A stretch of DNA of 64,000 bases from contig NZ_FOTE01000003.1 of the NCBI RefSeq assembly GCF_900114475.1, positions 1 through 64,000 on the forward strand. Direction: 5' to 3'. Below are positions 55,980 through 64,000 of this stretch, one piece after another (the stretch's first letter is position 1; the number at the start of each line of letters is the position of its first letter). Below the pieces are notes generated by a model, which had not been told where the DNA came from, searched no databases, and saw only the letters and a list, made by a program, of their open reading frames with translations. The translations under genes and the position numbers were made by a program. The DNA comes from Paenibacillus sp. 1_12. GTDB lineage: Bacteria; Bacillota; Bacilli; Paenibacillales; NBRC-103111.

Positions 55980-57455
55980 TTATTTCAACTTCTTGATGAA
56001 TTCATCAAGATCGATAGTTAAAGTGGTTGGTCTGTAAGGAAGCTGCTGAAGGACCAGATTACCGGAATAAATTGCTTTCCTATCCGCTTGATATAACGAC
56101 ATGGTATAAGTGTCATATTCCGCCGGATACTGATCGGCTGCTTGCAGACGGATGTGTTGCATTCGTTCGGAAATAGCCTGAATGATGTCAAGTTCTTGAA
56201 TAATGATAGGCTTCCCCTCTTTAAGCTTTAATTCGATTTTATCGATGTGGGTCAAATCAAGATCTAGTATTATACTTAAAGGGATACCTTCTTCGCCTGG
56301 TTTTGCATCTTCAACGATTGTGATTTCATAGGCGATGGTTTGTCCGGGATAGCTCAATAAAGTGAATTTCGCTTTCCAAACCTCTACGGTCTGGCCAATC
56401 CTAAGGTCATCCATGCTCAGTTGAAGTTCCTGCCCATATCTATGGATATTGGAATCGTCGGGGAGACTGATCCAATATGCTTTAGGAGTAGGATGTTCTT
56501 TACCGGACCATTTATCATAATTGACAAAAAGCGCGCGTTTACCTGTATTATCGATAGACATGATTTTTCCGACAAGATCAGCCTTGTCAGAAAGGGTAAA
56601 CGTCGTAATCGAAAGGGGAAAATAACCTCCAAGTGATTGGAATACAGCGTTTTTAAGGGCTTCGACCTCTTCGTCGTTTAATTTCTCGCGGTGCCGGTAA
56701 AGTCTTCGGACTTCAAGCCTGGCGACATCGTTTTCGGTATGCATCGAAACAGGTTCGATAGAGAATCTGGATAAGAGAGGCTCTAGCTCACGGCTGGAAC
56801 GAAATTTTTCTTGGTAGAATGCAGCTGAAGGGGTAAGGGCTGCCGTTGAGTGTTGATTCTCGTAATGCTCAATTGTTTTAGTCGGGGCAATCCATTTTTC
56901 CCCTAAATAGGTTAATATACGATACCATGATTGGCAGTGATCTGATTCCGGCTGGGTACCCTCAGGGACTCCTTCGTTGCAAATGAAGAGCTGGCCAAGC
57001 GTCGTTACCGTCTGGGGGGAAAGTTGGCCTCCGTTACTTTCATCATCCGCAGGAAAATCGTATAGGTCCTCCATACCCATAAACGTGACTTCCATATGGA
57101 CTGGGTAATATTTCTCTTTTACGACCGCAGATCCGCTTCGCAACCATTTATCGCCATACCACGTCTTTACGAGATACCAGGACCCATCTGATGGATTCGT
57201 TGAATCCTGCTCACTTCCGCCTGTTTCAGTTACTTGAAGCGATTGGAATGCTGATATGACACCAGCTGGCTTGCTGTCAGTGGACTGTTCGTCATAAACA
57301 GGTGTATCGACTAGCAATGTAAGCTTTCCCGGCTGTTCATTCCATCTCCCGCTTGCTTGAGCCTCTGAAGTGTACAACGTGTATATGGTTAAAGCAGCAA
57401 TAAACATTCCCCAAATAACTGAGTATGAACGCTTGAATGCTTTTGTTGTTGGCAT
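55980..57455 (-). CDS. Secreted protein with SH3-like and DUF3221-like regions
   Basis: GGGGTGG precedes ATG 57455. 491 residues. Signal peptide: AFKRSYSVIWGMFIAALTIY, cut near AQA (about 34). Two related SH3-like stretches (WYLVKTWYGDKWL and WYRILTYLGEKWI, about 95-185). A DUF3221-like part in the middle (DLVGKIMSIDNTGKRALFVN, YWISLPDD, about 290-385). The C-terminal 100 residues are unrecognised. Exported; function unknown. Confidence 0.6.
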   Translation of the reverse strand: MPTTKAFKRSYSVIWGMFIAALTIYTLYTSEAQASGRWNEQPGKLTLLVDTPVYDEQSTDSKPAGVISAFQSLQVTETGGSEQDSTNPSDGSWYLVKTWYGDKWLRSGSAVVKEKYYPVHMEVTFMGMEDLYDFPADDESNGGQLSPQTVTTLGQLFICNEGVPEGTQPESDHCQSWYRILTYLGEKWIAPTKTIEHYENQHSTAALTPSAAFYQEKFRSSRELEPLLSRFSIEPVSMHTENDVARLEVRRLYRHREKLNDEEVEALKNAVFQSLGGYFPLSITTFTLSDKADLVGKIMSIDNTGKRALFVNYDKWSGKEHPTPKAYWISLPDDSNIHRYGQELQLSMDDLRIGQTVEVWKAKFTLLSYPGQTIAYEITIVEDAKPGEEGIPLSIILDLDLTHIDKIELKLKEGKPIIIQELDIIQAISERMQHIRLQAADQYPAEYDTYTMSLYQADRKAIYSGNLVLQQLPYRPTTLTIDLDEFIKKLK

Positions 57456-57630
57456 AATTACCACCCCTTTCCATATGTTAGACACAAAATAGAGCAAAAA
57501 GTTGTTCGTAAGGAAAAGATTAGAGACGGATGCCTCAGCCGTCGTTGGGGCACTGGTAGTCAGCGTATCTGTATAGCAAAATGATTTAAGGAAGCATCCG
57601 AATGAGAAGTTATCTGGCGATATAACTAAA

Positions 57631-57647
57631 CTGACGTGGAACGCTAG
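57631..57647 (+). repeat. Junction motif copy, left end of recombinase copy C
   Basis: CTGACGTGGAACGCTAG, three differences from the end of copy B. Confidence 0.55.
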
Positions 57648-57671
57648 TACAACAATACATAATTAAGATTA

Positions 57672-57728
57672 AACCTTCCCGATTCTAGCAATGCTAGAGT
57701 TAACTTAAAATTAGGAGGGTTTTTATTT
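57672..57728 (+). promoter_or_regulatory. SD-sequestering leader of recombinase copy C
   Basis: AACCTTCC (57672-57679) pairs with GGAGGGTT (57714-57721), which is the ribosome site of ATG 57729. The C-to-T change against copies A and B keeps pairing as G:U. Inner TCTAGC/GCTAGA stem as in the others. Confidence 0.65.
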
Positions 57729-58561
57729 ATGACATTGAAGGATTTATGGATACTCTATGAAGCTGACAAACGCATTTTGGGATTCAGCACGCATACCAAT
57801 GAAAGCATACTCTCTGCAACTAAAGATGTTAGTTCGTGAACTGGGTGATCTGGAGTTTGAGGCAGTCACTTTAAACTTGCTTAAAGACTACTTGGCTAGG
57901 GTATCGGAGCGGTTAAAACCTAACAGTTTAGGCCATAGAATTCGATTTGTACGCTACCTTTTTCGTTTTGCATTTGAAGAAGGGCATATAACAAGGAATC
58001 CTTCTCTCAAGCTGAGGGAGCCAAAGATGGACAAACGTATTCCGAAGTTTCTAATTGAGGAGGATGTTATTCATCTTAAGATTACCTGTCGATCTCACCG
58101 TGATCACACTCTATTGGAATTTCTATACTGCGCGGGCTGCCGCGTTGGAGAAGTTCAGAAAATAAATATTGAAGACATCAACTGGGAGAACTGTTCAGCT
58201 ATTGTGAATGGTAAGGGTTCTAAACAAAGGGAGGTTTATTTTACTACTGAGTGTAGGGTTTGGTTAAAGAGATATTAAAGATACCTGTAAGGCATTGTTT
58301 GTCACAGAAACGAATCCTATCCGACGATTGATGATTCCAACGATACGTTGGTCTTTAAAAAAGCTAGCACAACGAGGGAAAATTACTGCCAATGTATATC
58401 CTCATCGATTCCGTCACACCTATGCTTGTCAATTGCTAGATAACGGTGCTCCACTAGAATTTATTCAGGGTATGCTTGGACATGAAAAAGCATCTACTAC
58501 ACAGATATATGCGCAGCTGCGAGGAGAGCGTAGGAGAGAATTATACGGTCGATATTTTTAG
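57729..58561 (+). pseudogene. Tyrosine recombinase (XerC/D-like), two frameshifts
   Basis: MTLKDLWILYEADKRILGFS starts the protein. An extra C at about 57797 shifts the frame (copy B has none). The core continues in frame 57790-58275 with a SAM-like N domain (LKDYLARVSERLKPNSLGHR) and the first catalytic Arg (CRVGEVQKI) and Lys (NGKGSKQ). A second indel near 58275 moves to the frame of 58289-58561 with HRFRH (HxxR), GHEKAS and the nucleophile in TQIYAQL. All catalytic residues exist, but in three frames. Confidence 0.85.
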
Positions 58562-58659
58562 TGATATTACTACTCAAGTAGAGGGCAGGATAGGTAAAGG
58601 TAAAATTATACAAATACCAAACTGAAAATGTATAATTAGAGAAAAATGGAGGATAAAAC

Positions 58660-59214
58660 ATGGCACTTATATTTGAAACAAATCGTTTATTGCTTCGTAC
58701 TTTTGAGTTATCTGATTCAAAAATGGTTCAACAATTAGCTGGCAACGAAGAAGTAGCTAGCACAACATTATCAATTCCTCATCCATACCCAGATGGGGCA
58801 GCGGAACAATGGATTGAGAATGTACGTCAATCCTTCGAAAAAGGGGATAGTTATGCTTTTGCGATGATTAAAAAGGAAGATGGATCATTGATTGGTAATA
58901 TGAGCATGGGAGTATCTCAAAAGCATAAACGTGCTGAACTTGCTTATTGGGTAGGTCAATCATTTTGGGGGCAAGGATTTGCATCAGAAGCTGCTCGTAG
59001 GATCGTTCAATTTGGGTTTGAAGATTTAGATTTAAATCGCATTTTTGCCGCTGCAATGACAAAAAATCCTGGGTCATATAAAGTAATGAGAAAAATCGGT
59101 ATGAAAGAAGAAGGGACTTTCTCTCAGCATGTTTTGAAGTGGGGAATCTATGAAGATTTAGTATTTTACGGAATGGTTAAATCAGATTATTTAAAAGGTG
59201 GCTCATTGATCTAA
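58660..59214 (+). CDS. GNAT-family acetyltransferase (RimJ/RimL-like)
   Basis: TGGAGG lies eight bases before ATG 58660. 184 residues with ETNRLLLRTFELSD at the N terminus, the acetyl-CoA loop QSFWGQGFASEAARRIVQFG (about 106-125) and NPGSYKVMRKIGM. Close to ribosomal-protein acetyltransferases, but the substrate may differ. Its TAA stop lies inside the junction motif at 59211. Confidence 0.85.
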   Translation: MALIFETNRLLLRTFELSDSKMVQQLAGNEEVASTTLSIPHPYPDGAAEQWIENVRQSFEKGDSYAFAMIKKEDGSLIGNMSMGVSQKHKRAELAYWVGQSFWGQGFASEAARRIVQFGFEDLDLNRIFAAAMTKNPGSYKVMRKIGMKEEGTFSQHVLKWGIYEDLVFYGMVKSDYLKGGSLI

Positions 59215-59320
59215 CGGGTTACTTTAGCTCAATAAACATCAGGAGAAGGCTGCCGACAGCAATGGATCGGTATGTATGATATTCCTAATAATCGGACTGA
59301 TTAAGCCAAAAGCAGTTATT
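59211..59320 (+). repeat. Junction-motif unit after the GNAT gene
   Basis: Left CTAACGGGTTACTTTAG (59211-59227), then about 55 bp shared with 50881 and onward, then a right-end-like AGCAGTTATT (59311-59320). No gene inside. Confidence 0.5.
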
Positions 59321-59412
59321 TATTAATGGTTACTTTCTTCATCTCGCCGTTTACGCTCGTTACAGCAAGCTTCAGCTCCTGCACTTGCCCGCCAGCGGGC
59401 CTATTGGATATA
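59321..59412 (-). pseudogene. C-terminal coding remnant
   Basis: On the minus strand PAGGQVQELKLAVTSVNGEM and a few more residues end in a stop at 59325-59323. It looks like the tail of a secreted protein; no start or upstream part exists. Confidence 0.3.
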
Positions 59413-59481
59413 ATGCAAATTAATAGGTTCTACCTACCAAACTACCAGATGAATTAAGTATTTCAAAGCTTCAATTTTCCA

Positions 59482-59512
59482 TTGACTATAATGGATTATA
59501 TGTTAATATAAT
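59482..59512 (+). promoter_or_regulatory. Promoter of the pectate-lyase-like gene
   Basis: TTGACT (59482-59487) and TATAAT (59507-59512), spacer 19 bp, slightly long. Confidence 0.5.
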
Positions 59513-59513
59513 A

Positions 59514-59527
59514 TGAAAACGCTTTCT
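59514..59527 (+). promoter_or_regulatory. cre site (CcpA binding)
   Basis: TGAAAACGCTTTCT matches the consensus TGWAANCGNTNWCA at 13 of 14 positions. It sits just after the -10 box, over the expected transcription start, a repressing position. Confidence 0.7.
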
Positions 59528-59543
59528 AAAAGGAGGTTGTCAT

Positions 59544-62500
59544 ATGAAACTAAAAAGAAGTCTGGCACTAATATTAGTACTGGTGCTGATCGTATCGCTT
59601 ATACAAGTTCCCGTATTTGCTGGTACGGACGCACTAAGCGGACATCCGCAACCGAATATCACCATTTCTGGTGGCAACACCTTTGTCAAAGGAGGCTCCT
59701 TCTCCTTTGGCGTAACCAGTGATATGGGTGGTTCTTTGACCGTATCAGTCAGCGGTTTAGCCGGCATGGCGGTGGAATCACAGCCGATAACGGCTAATTC
59801 CGAATTCACAGTCAATGTCCCAGCAATGCCGAATGTTTCCACGTCTGAAATCGCAGTAATAGTTCGGCCGGACAATCCATTGGATGTTGACCTAGAAAAG
59901 GCTGCTGTTACAGGCATGAAGATATTTACTGTGACTGCAAGAAGTGGTGGAGTGGCAAGTAGATTATTCAGCCTTGCTGCTACTCAAACGGTGGCTTCAC
60001 CAGTAAAATGGACAAGTAAGGTTTTTGGCCAAGGTGTTGAGAATTCTGGTGAAAATGCAGGTAGTGTTACTAACTCTGTTTACAATCCCAATAATACTCT
60101 TACAACTGATCAAAATACTGGTAATATTACACTTTCCTCATTGATTGACAAAGGCAAGATTCAAGGAGCATCGGATGGTATTAATTATTACTATACGACG
60201 GTAGACAGCTCTAAAAATTTCCGTATCTCAGCAATTATGAACGTTAGCGCAATAAGCTTGCATGCTCAGAGTGCAGCAGGCTTAATGATACGTGACGCAT
60301 TTGGGGCTAGTGCTACACCACCTTATGATGGTGCATCAAAGATGTTGATGGGTGGATGGCTCCAATCCAGTACTACAGGTTCAGAATCCGGAGATGCGAA
60401 TTTAGCTAATCCGACTGTTTACAGGGCTAATAATAATACCTCACTTACAAAACCGTCAAACCCACAAACCATTAATATGAAAACAGGGGTAGATTATAGG
60501 GTTGAGATTGTTAAGGTTGGCAATAGCTATACTGTTTATGTTTCTTCCGGAAATAAAAAGGATTCAGTAACAATGGTTTCTACTTCTACTATAGGCCTCC
60601 CAAATAGTTCAGGAAAGGACCTATATGTGGGAGCATTTACTTCTCGTACTGCAACAGCAACATTTAAAGGCCTTACATTTGAGGAACTGACCGATTCAAC
60701 AACTCCTGCGAGTCTTACTATTACACCTCCTGCAGCAGCATCTTTCTTTCAGAATACAACACCTGACTGGTCAGATATGGTGGTTAATTACAACACGGTT
60801 TCAGGTGCAACAAACTTGCAAGCACCTTCTACTGACTACTTTATCTCCGGATATGATAATCTTGCTGTAGGCACAGTAAGTGCAACAGTTTATTATCGTG
60901 GGGTATCTGCAATATTACCTTATACAGTTAAATATGACTATAGTGTCAACATGTATGTTTCCATTCCACCTCTGAAAAATACTTATGCTGTTGGAGAGGC
61001 ATTTGATAGAACCGGACTTGAAATAAGGTCCAATAATGCCTCAGGTATGCAGCCAGTAATGAACGAAGGTACGGCGCAAGGAAATTACACTTTAAACGTA
61101 CCTGCCTTCGATACACCTGGAAAGAAAACAATCACTGCTACAAGAAGTGGGGTTAATACCGGTGGTGTTAATCCGTTGACGGTAACCTTTGATGTGGAAG
61201 TTAAGGATATTACCGTAAATAGTCTAGAGATTTCTCAACCACCATTAAAAACTTCTTATTATGTAGGTGATACATCATTTGACGCTTCAGGCACTGCAGC
61301 TGCAACTAAAAAGCTCCTCTCAGGTATTATTGTCAAAGCGGTTTTATCTGATGGTACAAAGAAAATAATGCCTATGGATAATGGAAATGGGGCTGGCTAT
61401 ACTGTCAATTATACTACCCTAAGTACAGACTTTGTAAAGAATGCCGGCACAAGCAAAGTAACTATATACTATGCAGGAAAGAGCATTGATATAGGCTTCG
61501 ATATAATCAAAGTTGCTAATTCAAAGCTTGTTGCTACTACATATCCTAAAACAACCTACAAAATTGGTGATACTATAGATCTCACCGGCATGGTTGTTAA
61601 AGCGCAAAATAACGATGGCACCTACGGCTCGGTGCTTGCAGCCGGAACCGACTACACTACTGTTACAACGGCGGTAGATATGAGTAAAGCAGGCCTGTAC
61701 AATATCACTCTTCAGGGAATTGGTTCAAATGAAGGGTTAACTGGTACTGTACCGGTTTCTGTGAGGGTGGTGCAGGATTATACAACCGGCTGGAAGCAGG
61801 TTACATTCGGTCAGTCCGCTAGTAAGGGACCTAATAACGTGTATACTGTAACTCCGGCAGCTAGTTACGGAACCGTTTCACCTGGTACTACTATAGATCT
61901 TGAAACTAAAAACGGCGCAGGTAAGGTCGCTGACGGACATGACGGTATAAATTATTATTATCAAAGACTAAGTAAGGATGATAATTTTAAGCTGACCGCG
62001 GATGTAAAAGTTATAACCTTCAGTAATCCGGACGGAGTAACTGCCATTTATGGTCAGGAAGCCTTTGGACTTATGGCACGTGACCGAATTGCAACAGATG
62101 GCGATACAAGCGTTTGGTCGTCTTCCATGTTTATGGGCGGTGCGAGGGGCAATACTTCCTGGAATGCTTTCTACCGTGACAATCGGACGGAATATATCGA
62201 AGGAGCTACTGCTACTAACCAGAGCATGCCTAATACATCCACTACCGGCACTATTAGTCCGTTTGATAGATTAGGGAAGACAGGTACTGGTATAATTAAT
62301 ACATCTACTATTACTATTGAGCGTAAGAATAATAACTGGTCTGCAACCATTAAACAAGGTACGAATGTGAAGACCTACTCAATTAACAACGACATCCCGC
62401 TGGACTATTATGATTCGGATTACATTTATGTTGGATTCTTTACAGCACGTAACGCTCATATACAGTTCTCCAACACAGAATTATCAGTAACATCATCAGC

Positions 62501-64000
62501 AGCTGATATACCAGGTCCGATTATCGCTCAGGCAGCTGTTACTCCTGCGATAACAGTTCGCTCGGCTGCCAGTACTACATCCTCAGACTATAACTTGGTT
62601 TATACCTCCACTGCGGAAGGTACAGCTAATATTTATTTGAACAGTAACCTCGTTGCGTCACAGGAAGTTAAGACTAATGTTCCAATGACTCAGCCGGTGA
62701 AACTAGGTGGTGTAGGTTCTACAAATGGTATTATTGTAGAGTTCTTCCCAAGTACTTCTAAACAATATTCTAGTTATGACAGAATCGTTTCACCAATTCC
62801 GGTATCTGTAGTACAGGGCTTTGACACGCTTTATGTCTCACCTGCAGGGGGAGGAAATGGGCAGACCTCAGCAGCGCCTACTACTTTTACAGATGCGGTA
62901 TCAAAGCTGGCCCCAGGCGGGACAATTTACCTTTTGTCGGGTAATTACGGTGGGTTAACTCTCCCGCGTTACAATGACGGTACAGCGAAGGCCTATAAAA
63001 AGGTTATAGGACAGGCTGGAGTTAAAGCTACATCTCTCGCTGTCCAGGCAAACTTCTGGCACGTGAAAAACTTTGAAGTCGCAGGTGGAAGTGTATCTAT
63101 CAGCGGTAATGACAATATTATTGAAATGATTAGTCAGCACGGCTCAACAAATGCAGGTATACAGATTTCACGTGGAGATGCAGCCACACAGCCTTCACTG
63201 GCATATTGGCCTTCACGCAATGTTATTTTAAACTGTGAAGCATATGACAACAGGGATGCAGCCGAAAACGATGCTGACGGGTTTGCTGCCAAGCTGACCA
63301 GCGGAATCAATAACAGATTTATTGGAGATGTAGCGCATCATAATATTGACGACGGATGGGACTTATATGCTAAGAGTGTTCCCATAGGTCCCTCTATTTT
63401 GGACTACTGTATTGCCTATGCTAACGGGCATACCTTATCGTACCCAAATACAGTCGGGGGAGATGGAAACGGATTCAAGCTTGGTGGTGAAGGCGTTCCG
63501 GTCGCACACTCTATTTCTAACTCAATAGCTTTTGGAAATAAAAGTGCGGGCTTCACATCCAACTCAAATCCGACGTTGATTGCAACAAATAACGTATCCT
63601 TCGACAATATGGGAGCTAATATTAACTTTGTAAGCTATAGTAATGTCCCAGTACGCGGATATGTCGTAAATGGTTTCTACTCATATCGCAAGGACACTGC
63701 TTCTACTGTAACTACGAATGATGTTATTGAGTCAATGAAAGATTCTGCTATTGTAAAAACCGATGGCAGAAAGCAGTATACAAACAATCCCCATTCAATA
63801 TATTTATGGGATGGAACTACGAAAACATCAACAAACGATATAGGCCGTAAAGTTACAGATAATTTCTTTGTTAACTTAACAATGCCAGTTGGTTATCAGA
63901 CAGCGGCACCGTTAGTGTTTGAAAGAGATAAAAAAGTGACGAATGAGGTTCCGTCGGGAACTTATTCATCAAATCTACTATTTGGGGATTTCTTAAAGCT
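59544..64000 (+). CDS. Very large secreted pectate-lyase-like (PL9-type) protein, 3' end outside window
   Basis: AAAGGAGG precedes ATG 59544; the frame is open for 1485 codons to the window edge. Signal peptide: LALILVLVLIVSLIQVPVFA. Two related sugar-binding-like blocks (about 150-390 and 745-980; compare SDGINYYYTTVDSSKNFRIS with HDGINYYYQRLSKDDNFKLT). Between them Ig-like units with YAVGEAFDRTGLEI, YYVGDTSFDASG and YKIGDTIDLTGMVV. From about 1090 a right-handed beta-helix starts (LYVSPAGGGNGQTSAAPTTF) with NDADGFAAKLTSGINNRFIG and NIDDGWDLYAK, the calcium-binding pattern of family 9 pectate lyases. Degrades pectin outside the cell. Confidence 0.85.
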   Translation, partial: MKLKRSLALILVLVLIVSLIQVPVFAGTDALSGHPQPNITISGGNTFVKGGSFSFGVTSDMGGSLTVSVSGLAGMAVESQPITANSEFTVNVPAMPNVSTSEIAVIVRPDNPLDVDLEKAAVTGMKIFTVTARSGGVASRLFSLAATQTVASPVKWTSKVFGQGVENSGENAGSVTNSVYNPNNTLTTDQNTGNITLSSLIDKGKIQGASDGINYYYTTVDSSKNFRISAIMNVSAISLHAQSAAGLMIRDAFGASATPPYDGASKMLMGGWLQSSTTGSESGDANLANPTVYRANNNTSLTKPSNPQTINMKTGVDYRVEIVKVGNSYTVYVSSGNKKDSVTMVSTSTIGLPNSSGKDLYVGAFTSRTATATFKGLTFEELTDSTTPASLTITPPAAASFFQNTTPDWSDMVVNYNTVSGATNLQAPSTDYFISGYDNLAVGTVSATVYYRGVSAILPYTVKYDYSVNMYVSIPPLKNTYAVGEAFDRTGLEIRSNNASGMQPVMNEGTAQGNYTLNVPAFDTPGKKTITATRSGVNTGGVNPLTVTFDVEVKDITVNSLEISQPPLKTSYYVGDTSFDASGTAAATKKLLSGIIVKAVLSDGTKKIMPMDNGNGAGYTVNYTTLSTDFVKNAGTSKVTIYYAGKSIDIGFDIIKVANSKLVATTYPKTTYKIGDTIDLTGMVVKAQNNDGTYGSVLAAGTDYTTVTTAVDMSKAGLYNITLQGIGSNEGLTGTVPVSVRVVQDYTTGWKQVTFGQSASKGPNNVYTVTPAASYGTVSPGTTIDLETKNGAGKVADGHDGINYYYQRLSKDDNFKLTADVKVITFSNPDGVTAIYGQEAFGLMARDRIATDGDTSVWSSSMFMGGARGNTSWNAFYRDNRTEYIEGATATNQSMPNTSTTGTISPFDRLGKTGTGIINTSTITIERKNNNWSATIKQGTNVKTYSINNDIPLDYYDSDYIYVGFFTARNAHIQFSNTELSVTSSAADIPGPIIAQAAVTPAITVRSAASTTSSDYNLVYTSTAEGTANIYLNSNLVASQEVKTNVPMTQPVKLGGVGSTNGIIVEFFPSTSKQYSSYDRIVSPIPVSVVQGFDTLYVSPAGGGNGQTSAAPTTFTDAVSKLAPGGTIYLLSGNYGGLTLPRYNDGTAKAYKKVIGQAGVKATSLAVQANFWHVKNFEVAGGSVSISGNDNIIEMISQHGSTNAGIQISRGDAATQPSLAYWPSRNVILNCEAYDNRDAAENDADGFAAKLTSGINNRFIGDVAHHNIDDGWDLYAKSVPIGPSILDYCIAYANGHTLSYPNTVGGDGNGFKLGGEGVPVAHSISNSIAFGNKSAGFTSNSNPTLIATNNVSFDNMGANINFVSYSNVPVRGYVVNGFYSYRKDTASTVTTNDVIESMKDSAIVKTDGRKQYTNNPHSIYLWDGTTKTSTNDIGRKVTDNFFVNLTMPVGYQTAAPLVFERDKKVTNEVPSGTYSSNLLFGDFLK

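Noticed and set aside
30585-59227. Calling the junction motifs true integron attC sites
   Set aside because: They are short, lack the long paired arms and GTTRRRY core of attC, and the recombinase shows no integron-specific insert that I can see; only the layout is similar.

Overview
The window looks like an accessory-rich stretch of a Paenibacillus-like Firmicute chromosome. Supporting signs are S-layer-homology (SLH) proteins, several copper-amine-oxidase-N ('stalk') proteins, strong AGGAGG ribosome binding sites with frequent TTG starts, a BlaI/BlaR1-type pair, YolD, DinB and BtrH-like proteins, and a tRNA block of the kind found behind Firmicute rRNA operons. The genus is an inference from gene families; no rRNA is present to confirm it.

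Layout. 1-1366: thirteen tRNA genes (Glu partial, Val, fMet, Asp, Phe, Thr, Tyr, Trp, His, Gln, Gly, Cys, Leu) followed by three hairpins, the last a strong terminator. 1.6-5.7 kb: small accessory genes (broken SMI1/KNR4, DUF4177, YolD, pentapeptide-like, isochorismatase) and remnants, ending in a MITE. 5.8-8.4 kb: DinB, then an ECF sigma/anti-sigma pair, all on the minus strand. 8.8-14.7 kb: second MITE, phosphotriesterase-family hydrolase, MFS exporter divergent from a TetR-LtrA operon with matching operators, AraC regulator. 15-24.9 kb: a more housekeeping-like stretch (SDR, cardiolipin synthase, FtsH, AI-2E-family transporter, methyltransferase, SLH protein, BenE-type transporter). 25-40 kb: a degraded mosaic with a BlaI/BlaR1 pair, stalk protein, GNATs, MerR plus tandem SRPBCC and NUDIX, among many broken genes (Gfo/Idh, FAD monooxygenase, alpha/beta hydrolase, SLH, HRDC, methyltransferase, stalk). 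40-44 kb: a 1251-residue SLH surface protein. 44-50.8 kb: BtrH-like, MerR, a broken Mn catalase, a Cys-less isochorismatase, ArsR plus SRPBCC, and a serine hydrolase. 51-54.7 kb: a heterodimeric ABC exporter. 54.7-59.2 kb: an IS110 remnant, a DUF3221-like protein, a broken tyrosine recombinase and a GNAT. 59.5-64 kb: a very large secreted pectate-lyase-like protein, cut by the window edge and preceded by a near-perfect cre site.

The most unusual signal is a dispersed 17-bp junction motif (CTAACG followed by a variable tail) found at the ends of many accessory units, sometimes supplying the stop codon of the gene before it. Three deletion-series copies of a tyrosine-recombinase element start at this motif. 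All three carry a conserved leader that would lock the recombinase ribosome binding site in a hairpin. Removing copy B between its two ends would recreate the 'empty' form of the motif seen elsewhere in the window. I propose a cassette-like mobile system; this is inference and needs comparative genomics. A four-copy MITE family and an unusually high number of frameshifted genes are further features.
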